From positions 4,483,912 to 4,547,911 of the forward strand of contig NC_092629.1 of the NCBI RefSeq assembly GCF_039555335.1: a DNA stretch of 64,000 nt, given 5' to 3'. The stretch comes from Amphiura filiformis (taxonomy: Eukaryota > Echinodermata > Ophiuroidea > Amphilepidida > Amphiuridae). How positions within the stretch are numbered: the stretch's first letter is position 1; each line of letters starts with the position of its first letter. Under the pieces are notes generated by a model that was given only the letters and a program-made list of their open reading frames with translations, was not told the origin of the DNA and made no database searches. Made by a program: the position numbers and the translations under genes. Below are positions 32,101-43,900 of this stretch, piece after piece.

Positions 32101-33886
32101 ATATTAGAGCATTGCTATCTACTGAAAATAACACATTAATATTAGGGCATTGCTATCTGCTGAAGATAGCACATTAATATTAGGGCATTGCTATATACTG
32201 AAGATAGCACATTAATATTAGGGCATTGCTATCTACTGAAGATAGCACATTAATATTAGAGCATTGCTATCTACTGAAGATAGCACATTAATATTAGAGC
32301 ATTGCTATCTACTGAAGATAGGGCATTAATATTAGGGAGGGCATTGCTATCTACTGGAGATAGCACATTAATATTAGGGCATTGCTATCTACTGAAAAAT
32401 AGCACGTTAATGAGGGCATTGCTATCTACTGAAGATAGCACATTAATATTAGAGCATTGCTATCTACTGAAGATAACACATTAATATTAGGGCATTGCTA
32501 TCTGCTGAAGATAGCACATTAATATTAGGGCATTGCTATATACTGAAGATAGCACATTAATATTAGGGCATTGCTATCTACTGAAGATAGCACATTAATA
32601 TTAGAGCATTGCTATCTACTGAAGATAGCACATTAATATTAGGGCATTGCTATCTACTGAAGATAGCACATTAATATTAGAGCATTGCTATCTACTGAAG
32701 ATAGGGCATTAATATTAGGGTATTGCTATCTACTGAAGATAACACATTAATATTCGGGCATTGCTATCTACTGAAGATAGCACATTAATATTAGAGCATT
32801 GCTATCTACTGAAGATAACACATTAATGAGGGCATTGCTATCTACTGAAGATAACACATTAATGAGGGCATTGCTATCTACTGGAGATAGCACATTAATA
32901 TTAGGGCATTGCTATCTACTGAAGATAGCACATTAATGAGGGCATTGCTATCTACTGAAGATAGCACATTAATATTAGAGCATTGCTATCTACTGAAGAT
33001 AGGACATTAATATTAGGGTATTGCTATCTACTGAAGATAACACATTAATATTCGGGCATTGCTATCTACTGAAGATAGCACATTAATATTAGAGCATTGC
33101 TATCTACTGAAGATAGGACATTAATATTAGGGTATTGCTATCTACTGAAGATAACACATTAATATTCGGGCATTGCTATCTACTGAAGATAGCACATTAA
33201 TATATTAGAGCATTGCTATCTACTGAAGATAGCACATTAATGAGGGCATTGCTATCTACTGAAGATAACACATTAATGAGGGCATTGCTATCTACTGAAG
33301 ATAACACATTAATGAGGGCATTGCTATCTACTGGAGATAGCACATTAATATTAGGGCATTGCTATCTACTGAAGATAGCACATTAATATTAGAGCATTGC
33401 TATCTACTGAAGATAGCACATTAATGAGGGCATTGCTATCTACTGAAGATAGCACATTATTATTAGGGCATTGCTATCTGCTGAAGATAACACATTAATG
33501 AGGGCATTGCTATCTACTGGAGATAGCACATTAAAGGGGCATTTCGTGATCCACAGCCTCATCCCCCCACTTTTCTCAAAAAAAGTTGAGATTTTTATAT
33601 CGCTGGAAACCTCTGGCTACATAATGTTTATGTACAAAATATCTCTTGCAGATTTATTTGTTTAGCTAAGATATCGTGTAATTTGAATTTCGTTCTGGTG
33701 CACCAGAACGAAATTACAACGCATTGTCTATGGAGCAGTGTAATACACATAATCATGCGTAACTCGCAAACGCAAAATTGGAATCAACTGAAATTTTGGG
33801 AATAGGCTTTTTTCGTGGATATGTACTGAAACATGTCATAAAAAGAGGATGATAGAATCACGAAATCCTCCTTTAATATTTGGGCT
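29141..33886 (+). repeat. Satellite of ~38-bp hairpin units (roughly 115 copies)
   Basis: The unit centre is GCTATCTACTGAAGATAGC, a 7-bp stem with loop ACTGA, joined by ACATTAATATTAGGGCATT-type spacer. Unit variants are CATTAATGA, AGATAACAC, AGATAGGGC and GATTACAC. Runs of variants recur in the same order, for example the AGATAGGGCATTAATATTAG unit at about 30202, 30922, 31942 and 32700, showing higher-order repeats of roughly 720-1020 bp. The array is interrupted near its right end by a MITE (33535-33872), after which a last TTAATATTTGGG of unit sequence remains. Copy number is estimated from length. Confidence 0.95.
33535..33872. mobile_element. TTAA-flanked MITE, copy 2, inside the satellite
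   Basis: Flanked by TTAA (33531-33534, 33873-33876). Termini AGGGGCATTTCGTGAT / ATCACGAAATCCTCCT. Closely similar to copy 1 at 4497-4808 but with about 30 extra bases containing the palindromic TTCGTTCTGG / CCAGAACGAA. The target TTAA is supplied by the satellite unit ACATTAATATT. Confidence 0.92.
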
Positions 33887-35009
33887 ACCAAATCACAGGT
33901 TTGGGCTTGGCAACCCTGGCCATGTAGATTGACATGGACTTGGGTTTAAGAGAACCCTTTAAAATTTGTATCAATAGCTTCAAGTGGCCACAATAGGATT
34001 CACAAAGTCAAGTGACTTTAAAAGAAATGAACACACTAATTTATAACGATCAGCTGCTTTTTTAAAAATATAAAAGGCAGCAAATTTGAAATTGAGATAA
34101 AGGCAAAAATATGTTGTAAAAAACAATAAAATACATAAGAAAATAGACATTAAGAAACTTCATAATTTTAGAACCAAGTATGCTAGACCTTTGGTGTTTT
34201 CAATATATGGTAATGTTTGTATAAGGTAATAGTTATAGTAACTCAATTTTCAAAAATGCCTCGTTTGGCCCCCATGGACCAGATTGTGTCACATTTACCT
34301 CTTGTTCTTTAAGAGACTTATGTTTGTCATTATCTCAAAATGTGACCCATCATATTGAAACATGGCGTTGTCGGAAACCCACATTTAAAGATAATAAAGA
34401 AAATGTGCCCCCCAAAATAAAGAAAATAATAAGAAATTTGAACTGTATTTGTCACATAAAATTGTCATTCTATGTGTGATATTAATGAAAGAGGTGCCAT
34501 TTTAAAGCTTTAAAACAGTCCTTGAATTTGGTGATGAAATCTACAAGTTCATTTTTGATGACAACTGCCGTGTTTCGATGTGATGGGTCACAAATAAGGT
34601 TTACAGTTCAGCATTATAAATGAGGGCACCTTGTTCATAAATCATTTGGGATTTCAGTTTTTAAATGGGATGATTTAAAAAATGACATGACACAAAACAT
34701 CTTTATTGGGTGTAACACTTTCATGCTATTGTTTATTAAGTACTGTTTTTACATAGTTTGTTTACTAGGTATTATGTAGCTAGTATCATGAAGGTACGGT
34801 TTATGAGCTGGTGTATCAAAGCTTAAATGCTGGGCAGGATAAAGCTAATCGTTTTGGTGTTAAATAATGGTAGATAATCTGCAGTACGTTGGAGCATCAC
34901 CTGCCGTTTACAATGTTAACCGAAAACCACACACTAATATATGTTAATACTGGTATTTAGAATAAATAGGGTTAAATATCCTTCACACTTTGGTTCACAG
35001 CTTGTAAAT

Positions 35010-35200
35010 GGGCTATTCCAGTTGAAATCCATACACCCCCTATGGAAGATGACCTTAGTCTCCCACACAAGAAATGTGAATTTCAAATGGGACTACCCGA
35101 ATGGTTGATTCCATCCCGAAGACACCTTTAGAAATCCATGTGTGGGAGATCAAGATAATGTCATCCATAGGGGGTGTATGCATTTCAACTGGAATAGCCC
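35010..35200. mobile_element. GGGCTATTCC-family MITE, full copy with AAT duplication
   Basis: GGGCTATTCCAGTTGAAATC at the left and TTTCAACTGGAATAGCCC at the right, flanked by AAT on both sides (35007-35009, 35201-35203). Confidence 0.9.
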
Positions 35201-36529
35201 AATAAATAAATAAATAGGTCAGTTCTGAGTAACTGTTGCTATGTCAGTATTTACTGTAAAATGCCCGCCATCATTTTTCAAAGAAAAAGTGGCAAAAATG
35301 CATAAGTAGTAAATACATCATGATCACGAAATTGCATGGATAAATCTTATGCTAACTTACATTTCCATCCAATCCATTGCCACATTATACAAGTAGAATG
35401 TTCATAAATATTTATTGCATTCTTGCAAACAAATGCCCTTACAGATCTAAATTGGTGTATTGTTTTAATATGTCATCCTCATATACGCGCCGCCATGATG
35501 TATTTCAAAGTGGAAGTTGTATTTTGCGAGTTTTTTCACTGAAAATTCACTTCTAATGAACACCCCCCTTTTCGAAAATACAATTGAATTCCCGGAACAT
35601 TTAATTGAGCAAATATGGTATGTCAGTCAGTGTGATTTACAAACCTAGATGGAGAAAGATGAAATTATTGCACCCAATGATTTTGCATTTTTATCCTCAT
35701 AATAAAAGCAATAAACAATGTATACAGATCCATGTATCCCAGGGACACCACACCCTACTCCATACTGGCATCAGGCCTTGTCATCTCCCTTATAGAAGTT
35801 TATAACAACGCCGTCATTCTAGTAGGCTTGCAGAGTTTGAAATAAATGGGTCTGATACTCATGTTTATGTGCTCACTGTAATTGTTGATTATTTCAATCA
35901 CATTTTAACACTTACAGATAAATAAAGTCTTGAACTAGGGACCTCCAGGTTTCTAGACTGACTCTTATTAACTGAAATATGTTAAAAATATGTCAAAAGA
36001 CAACTGCATTACTTACATTTCATCACACATGCACACACGTAAATTAAGTAAATGTTCACACTCAACTCTGACTGTCAATGAAAATAATAATTCCATAAAT
36101 AACAAGGAAACAGCCCAAAATATCAATGAAGGCATACACATAAAATTAGCTTCATTTTAGAGCAGAACTTTTTAAAGATCAGAACATTTTAACCCTCTCC
36201 TTCCCTATAATGAAACTAGTTTTGTTTATATGACATCAATTCACATCATCAATATATTGGTTTGTTCCCTATGACCATAATGGGCTATTCCAGTTGAAAT
36301 CCATACACCCACATGGAAGACATGACATTAATCTCCCAGATTTCAAATGAAGTCACCCATTCTCTAAGTCTAACTTATGAATTGACCCTGTAGTAGTTTC
36401 AGCTGACTGTGGAATTTAATTTGCCCCAATCAAGTTAACTGAAGACAGAAGTATGCCTCTTTTCAGCATTTTGATTAACACAATATGTGACCCATCACAT
36501 CAAAACTGACCACATGGTCGGCTGGCTTC

Positions 36530-36830
36530 ATTTGACATGGTTCAATAAATCACAAGCCTTATTTTAACCAATCAGCAGGTAGTACCCATGGGGTTAAGCC
36601 TCTTCAGCCCTATCACCATTCATACCATGCTGCTGATTGGCTCAATAAATCATAAGTATACATGTACTTGTATAAGTTGTAACCAATCAGCAGGTAGTAC
36701 TCATGTGGTTAAGCCTCTTCAGCCCTACCACCATTCTTACCATGCTGCTGATTGGCTCAATAAATCATAATAGTCTACTTGTAACCAATCAGCAGGTAGT
36801 ACTTTATCTCATGAGGCACAACTTCTGTCC
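36530..36830 (+). repeat. ~125-bp tandem repeat, about 2.5 units
   Basis: Each unit runs from AACCAATCAGCAGGTAGTAC through TTAAGCCTCTTCAGCCCTA to CTGCTGATTGGCTCAATAAA, so its ends form an inverted pair with CCAAT/ATTGG cores. Units differ at a few positions. Confidence 0.85.
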
Positions 36831-37139
36831 TAATTTTGCCTGATTGGGTCACAAATACAAAATAAATAGGGTTAAATACTGTTTTTGAAATAACTCATGA
36901 TAGTAAAGTTTTCAAACTGACAATGTATATAGAATCTATACTTTGGTAATGTACACATTGTTATTTTTGCAAACAGAATTTTCCGTGATTTTTGCAAATT
37001 TTGCAAGTTGTTTATTTCTGTATTTCAATAAGTGTAAAGTTTACATGTATATGAAAACTGCAAGTTGTTATTTTCGCGCCTACACATCCACTCGCGAAAT
37101 TCACAAAAATAAAACCGTCACAAAAATAGCAGCATATAA

Positions 37140-37560
37140 TACATGTGTCACTTGTATGACCCACCCCATGACCCCCGGGGGTGGTGAGTCACTTTACAAA
37201 GGTGCGTCGGATTTAACTATACCATGACCCACATGTGCGTCTAAACAATGACGGACATTTGCCGACAATGACTGAGCCCCTCGTCAAAATTGTGACGCAC
37301 ATGTTAAGGATTATAATTATGACTGTCCTCATGACGCAAATTTGACTCACCATTTAGGTATTTTGACTGACACTGATGCACCTAACCATTGACGCACCTA
37401 GGTAAAGTGACTGACACTGACGCACCCCTCGGGGTATGTTGTGACACACATATTGAGTAAATGACCGTACCCTGCGTCACTAATTGGTTGGTAAATGACC
37501 CAACCATGACGCACATCCCCCGGGGTCCTAGGGTGGGTCATACAAGTGACATGTGTATAA
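37140..37560. repeat. Degenerate TGAC-based repeat 3' of GPX
   Basis: The + strand is studded with TGACGCAC, TGACTGACACTGA and TGACCCA at irregular short spacing. It lies immediately 3' of the GPX stop codon, where the 3' UTR and its SECIS element should be. Confidence 0.7.
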
Positions 37561-37664
37561 AGTACTCACATACATGTAGGTGGTGCGTAGTTCTTTCCCA
37601 AGTTCCACCAAGAATAGTTCTATCAATGTCCCCCACCCCCACCCCCAAACACACACCCCACCCC

Positions 37665-37947
37665 CTACACACTCTTATTTTCTAGAAGACGTTGGATGTC
37701 ACCAGCAATATCGATCGTCTGAAACTTGCGACTGTACCGTTTCACAGGAACTCCCGACTGGTCGATTAGAAACTTCTCAAAATTCCACGAGATATCGTAG
37801 CGACAAACAGGTGACCAAGTGAGGAGTTGCTGGTTCCCCATCAGATGATGCTGGTCATCGTGAGGAAAGGTAAGCTGCTCCTTCAGAAATGTGAAAAGCG
37901 GGTGCGCGTCTGAACCGTTCACGTTAATCTTGCTGAATAATGGGAAC
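37665..37947 (-). CDS. GPX1: GPX exon 3 (terminal)
   Basis: Residues 109-202: [20 protein letters not shown] ... [20 protein letters not shown] ... [20 protein letters not shown] ending ENKSV, stop TAG. The acceptor is aatcttag on the minus strand. The open frame extends upstream only by chance. Confidence 0.96.
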
Positions 37948-40900
37948 CTAAGATTTGAGGAAAAAAATTGCATTTGATGGTGATTAGTATAAATGATGGC
38001 CATACTCATTATAGACAACATGTGCACACATGGGCTCATGTGTCCCCAGTTGGACTCTTCCAGCTGAAATCCATACACCCCAATGGAAAACTTGACCTTA
38101 ATCTTCCCTGGGTGGTGCAAATCCAGAAACTCTGACACATACCAAAGACAATTGTTTCAGCCATTAATAAATTGCCAATAAACCAGATGTCCGATTTTGA
38201 TGGGTTTTGCATCAAATTGTAGCATTCATAAACTGCCAGAAAATAGTGTAATAAACAGGTCTCTAAGGAGGTATATACCACCACACTCCCTGTATGTTTA
38301 CCGTACGGGGTGTGTGGATTTGACTGGAATAGCTCAAGAGTAGTGGTGCAACAGTGGGCATGGGGTAATTCCACCAGTCAGAACTCTTTCCCCCAGTAAA
38401 AACCCAAAATTACAAAAATGTCCTCTTTTTGCAGCAATTAAATTAAAACAGAACATTTTTGTAATTTTGGATTGTGTAATTAGAATTTTGTGCAAAATTC
38501 TGACACTGTAACCCAATCACACATTGTCTCATACATCCGAGGGGGATGACCATACATGTACTGGGACGTGCCGCAAACATTGGTGTTCGGCCTTTTGGTA
38601 TAATACATTTGATAAATTTTGGATTTATAAAGCGCCTTTCTCCAGATCTTAGAGGACTCAAAGCACTGTAATTTCGCTGCAATGGTGAATCATCACAATC
38701 AGATCGCATCAACTAGGCCAGTTGCTGCTGAACGGCGCACACCTATCCGCATTTAGATTGTAACATCCACCAATTATCTGTGCAGCTCCCCAAGTTCCAT
38801 TGGGTGAAGGAAGTTTTTGATAACCAAACAACTCACCGATTTTTGCGATACAGGAGGAAACCGGAGAAAACCTGCGAGAGCGCGCATGGAATCAGGATAA
38901 ACCAAGTGCACATGAGTCCAGGGACAGACTTAAGTTTCATTTTTCTACTGGCCCTCCGGGCCAGTGAAATGGCAAATCTACTGGCCCTGCAATAAATTTA
39001 CTGGCCCAACTTTTTCAATATGTTCTACTGCAAAAGTACAAATAAAGAAGCATGTTCCCATGCCCGTAACCAGGGGGCAGGTGGTGAACACCCCCTCGCC
39101 AAATGCCAAAAAAGTCCCCTATTTTGACCCCAAAAGTCCCATTCACGAGCGTAGCTAGCGAAAAATAGAGGTTTTCAGTCCTTGTCGGTCAAAAAAGGTC
39201 AAGATTTTGAACAAAAGCCACTTTTTAAAAACCCTGGTCATGCTGGTTATGGGCCTGCATGTTCCAATAGGACTTTTAAAGTTAGAGACTACCAATTACC
39301 AAACTTGACACATGTTACTTGTGTGTTAACATTATTTTATTCTGTGCCACCATGAACCCTAAAAATCTTTTTTCAGGATGTATGGTGCCACTTTAATTCA
39401 AGCAAACTTGAACATTTTTAATTGTTTTGTACTGAGCGTACTCAATATAGAGAAAGAGAGACTAGTCACTAACACAAGTTCAGTCAGTAGTCCTTCCTTA
39501 ATCTATAGTTCCAAAAGTTCACAAAAAAAAGAAAAGCATGAAAGAGCTTGGAAATAGTATGTAGGCCTACATCGCCGTAAAAGCGGCCGTATATTTCCAA
39601 CTTGCTTGCAACGCAAGGATGGGAGCAAGGATGGGGAGCAGAGACTGTCCAATTGTGTATGTGTCCATCACTGATTATATCTTGCCTTATATCAGGATCA
39701 AAAATCTAGTGGCCCGCCGGGCCAACATTGTTGGAAGTTTACTGGCCCGAGGCAAAATCAACTGGCCCCGGGCCACTGCTTAAATCCGTCCCTGCATGAG
39801 TCCTTGGGCTGCGCCAACTCGCTCTCCCGCTGTAATATTGTTGTGGTCACGGGTTATCAATTACCACCCCCTTTTAATTCTACCCAAGAGTTATGTTGAT
39901 TACGTATAAGCATGTGATACCTGAATATCCATGTCTTAACTAATGGAGACGTCACAAGGGAGCATTATCATAACAGTGCATAGCTCTTTGCAAGAAGCTA
40001 ACAACCTCCTGAAGGTCTCTTAACAATACAATGTTAACCTCATGGTCCACCCAGATTTCTTAGTAATAAAGGTAAACAAAGGATACCAGTGGTCCTCACA
40101 TTGTTCTACTCGCCCACTTGCTCATCTTGGAAATGGTCCCTAATGAATATTAACTATTACAGTGATTGGTTAATGAGCTGGTTACACTTATATCTGAGGG
40201 CCTTATTGGTCAAATACTTAGTTTACAGTGATCTGTTATTTATCTTCTAGTGGTATATACTTTTGCCTTTGCCTAAGGAGAGAGAGTCGAACAGTAGAGC
40301 AGTAGATGAGTAGATGAGTAGGAGAGATTGAGTTCAGTATTCTAAGCAGTACTCTTAGGAGTTTTACAGTTGTGATCTGACACCGATCTATGTTACATGT
40401 ATTTTACGCATATCTAATAAACCAGTAACTAACATAACTTGGAAGTATATTGTTCATTAATGCTTGTGGCACTTCATCTTACTTCATGATAATATTGTGA
40501 ACCCACGGTTTACAACACTGGTGGACAGCGGTGGGATACAGACTTGTACATGCTTTTGATTTGACGTACTGTGATTCGACGCTACCAAAAATTAAGAACT
40601 TAAAGAAATAATTAGTGGCATGGCATACCAGATATGTGTAACCAAGATGTTTTTGATTACTCTATGTTTGATCATCATGGGTGTAATAGTTGTAACGGCA
40701 AATACAATTGACCAAGTTATGGGAAAGGAGGCCAACACATCTAACGATCCTGGAAATAATGGCGTCATTGTTATTAGTAATAATTATGAACACAGAAACT
40801 TGGACGTATATTGGACAAAGAACTTGAACTGCGCTTTTAAAACGCAGCAATATTGGATGGAGAACTGCTTGCCCATGATAGATCGGAAGGTCTATGAAGG

Positions 40901-43900
40901 CGCACTGTAGCCTGACGCAACAAGACATGATCATTTTCAACTCCAAGTTCAGGCTCAGCAAGTACGGACTCCAATTAACTTTGTCACTTCATTTCAGTAA
41001 GACAGTAACAGTTACGAACCTTCAATATGGCTTTCGCCAACTAAGCTAAGTAAAATCTATTCAGAACTGTTTTTGGTGCGCATTGAACTGAAACAATAAC
41101 TTTGACAATGAACTGACAGTCACAAGCATTTTGTCTATACTAGGATGTTCTGCTGACTTTAGAATGACGGTGATCTTTTATTATTAATGATGTGTGTTAA
41201 AACTTCACGGAGCAGTATGGCAGTATCTATGTAGACTGGGTCTACATCCTTTGGAACTGTTTAGGGTGCACTCACCAATCAGTTGCCAACACTTTAGCAT
41301 GCCTTAGAAACATGGCTGGGTTTCGTTAACAAAGGCACCAAGGAATTCACTGATACCTTTCAAGTGACGATCACTATCGTCAGAGTTTTGGACATTGCAA
41401 AGATATAGCGAGTCAAAATAGGGGACATGACCAGTCCCGTCCGGAAATTTGAAATGGCTGATGATGCTTTGTCTAGTAATGCACTGCATACTGCAGCAGA
41501 AGTATATGTATTGATCATGAACATGACGAGACATCTTCCAAAGATGGGAGAATAAGCTCCCATAATGGCCCGAAAGCCAACTAGAAGTTCTCAGTCACCA
41601 CCATGGATCAATGGCTACACATCTTTAATTAAGAAGAAGATTCCAACTCACTGGATCTACGCAAGTCAGCAAATAACTTTGGGTTGATAGCGCTTACAAA
41701 TACCGAGTTCTGGATTTCAGAAGTAAATTGCTTGCGCAATTACCCTTTGAGCGATAATCATTTTGAACATGGACTGCCAAACACAATTTTTAAACAAAAC
41801 GGACAAACAGATGCACAAGTATTGATTCTGGACGCTTATCTTCAGAGCATTACTGTACTTGAACTTGGAATTGAATGAACTGCTTATAGACTGTTGATAC
41901 ACGATTTCAAAAGTGAAGACAAGTTAAAATAAGGACCATAGTACTGAGTTATATGTAAACAATTTTGTGACATGTATTGTTATTTTGATTCTGTTTACTA
42001 TAAGAATAACAATTCAACTGGCCTTTAACAGATAAATTTAGCGGGCTTTTGGCAATATTTAATTAAATTTTTGATCTTGCAGTGTCCTAAATTGTCTGCA
42101 TTGTTAACAATTTAGTTCTTTTTCTTGACACAAGATATTTGGATCTAGACAATGTCATGCAAAACTGTTATCAATCTGTTCTAACGTATGACATGTTGAT
42201 TATGAAGTGATTGGTATAACTCTTTTGTGAGTTCAAATTCAGTGATTTTTAAATGTAAGGAAGTTTTTAATTGTCTAGCTTTCATCTAAAGTTGAATTGG
42301 AACACGATTAAGTTTGATTATAAAGAAGTATAATTGTTGCACCAACATGTTCCTGTACACATGTTAAATGAAAGTAACCGAAGTAGCGAATGTGTATATG
42401 TATTTAGTTTACTAACATACCATTTTCATTGTAAAGTTAAATATTGGAATGTCACAAATGATGTGATGATTCATGTTGACAAAATTCAACAATTGTCATA
42501 ATAATGTCTGTAGAAAAGGAGGATGGGTAATTATTGAAATTAAGCACCAAAGAAAAATCTTGCGCATGAGGTATCACATCATCTTATTCATCTGTTCAAG
42601 AAAAAGCCACAATTAATGGCAATGTCCTACTTATGTTCATAAGTTCTATAGCTATTGTTGTATTTTCCTTGAAAACCTTGTAATTAGATGTAACTTCAGG
42701 TCTTATGTGGCACACGTCACAGGTTTGTGATTTAAAATAGCAGTGAAAAGTTGTTTTTGCCAACTAATTCAGTAATTAATTGTGACATATTTATGAAAGT
42801 GATTTGAAAAGAAAATGCAAAGTAAACCTGTCATTCTTATACATGCATCAGTAGTCTAAGATCTTGGGTCCTTGATACAGCATATACAGTCAAAATTCTT
42901 TACAAAGTTAGCAAAATAGACATCTTTTTACCTGTGATCGGCCAGGTAAATATCAACATTAGGATGGTAATCCTCTTACGAGACATTAAAATGCATGCAA
43001 AGGATGAATATTTTGATAATGATATACATTGCATATGTAAGAAAACTAACCAAAACCTGTTGATCTACAATTGAAAGTTAAAAGTGGTTAATTTTTTTTC
43101 ACCTTTAAATTTTATTGACTTGATGAATTAATGATGCACACATAATCCAGTTTCTACCCATTTTGATAATGAATTTAGTAGCTTTTAGTATTTAACTTTA
43201 ACAAAACTTACACTTTTGTAAAAGATAAAAGCGGAACATGCTTATAGTTATTCAGGCTTACGGCTCAAGTGGCATAATGCTAACCTTCTAATTATATCAA
43301 TGTAATGGTTTGTTTGCGAAGAGTCGATGTATTATCCTTTAAATTAATTGCTGATTTTTTTTTTCTAAGTTATATTGTTCAAGTAAAGGTGAACCGACAA
43401 CATTAGGTTTCCACTTAATACATTGAATATAATTTATTGTCCAATATCATGGTGTTGAGAAAAGTATGTTCTCTGAATATATGCTGTTACCCTACAATGT
43501 AATTGTTAAGTATTAATTAAGTACATGATCAGTAGTAATAGTAATTAGTATTAAGATTAGAATAATCTAACAAGTATTATTACTAGCTTAGTCAAAGGTA
43601 TATGTATGTATTGTACTCCTGGAAAAGAGCCATCCCTCAAGGTCCTCATTATAAGAATTTTGGTATGTTACAATTTTGGGTGAATGACATGAATGTCAAA
43701 TGAATTTGGAGGATACTGATACAAATCACTGTTAATCCCCACAGTTATGTTCCACTTTTGTTTGGTGGATCTGTCTCATTACGCTCAAATGAATTTTGTA
43801 AATATCTGCCAAATAAACTGCATTATTATAATCATATTATTGAAAGTTTGAGACTTTCAAAAGCATGCATACTTTTGGAGCAACATTTTTCTTTAAAAAA

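Larger units (their letters stand above)
33887..37139. other. Intergenic region with dispersed repeats
   Basis: No gene seen. It holds a repeat at 34072-34290 related to 28437-28600 (terminus CATGGACCAGATTGTGTCAC). An inverted-repeat element at about 34351-34592 has ends TGTGACCCATCA and TGATGGGTCACA. GGGCTATTCC copies are at 35010-35200 and 36282-36362. About 2.5 tandem units of ~125 bp at 36530-36830 contain AACCAATCAGCAGGTAGTAC and CTGCTGATTGGCTCAATAAA. Confidence 0.65.

Noticed and set aside
29141-33533. CRISPR-like array of regular short repeats
   Set aside because: There are no unique spacers between repeats, the units are contiguous and diverged, and the context is a eukaryotic genome.
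32302-33665. Open frames in the satellite (LLSTEDSTLILGH-type repeats)
   Set aside because: They arise from unit length and the lack of stops in one frame of the hairpin unit; the frame is lost at each length variant.
37948-38374. Upstream extension of the GPX terminal open frame
   Set aside because: It is intron plus MITE; the acceptor at 37948 and GPX homology end the exon there.
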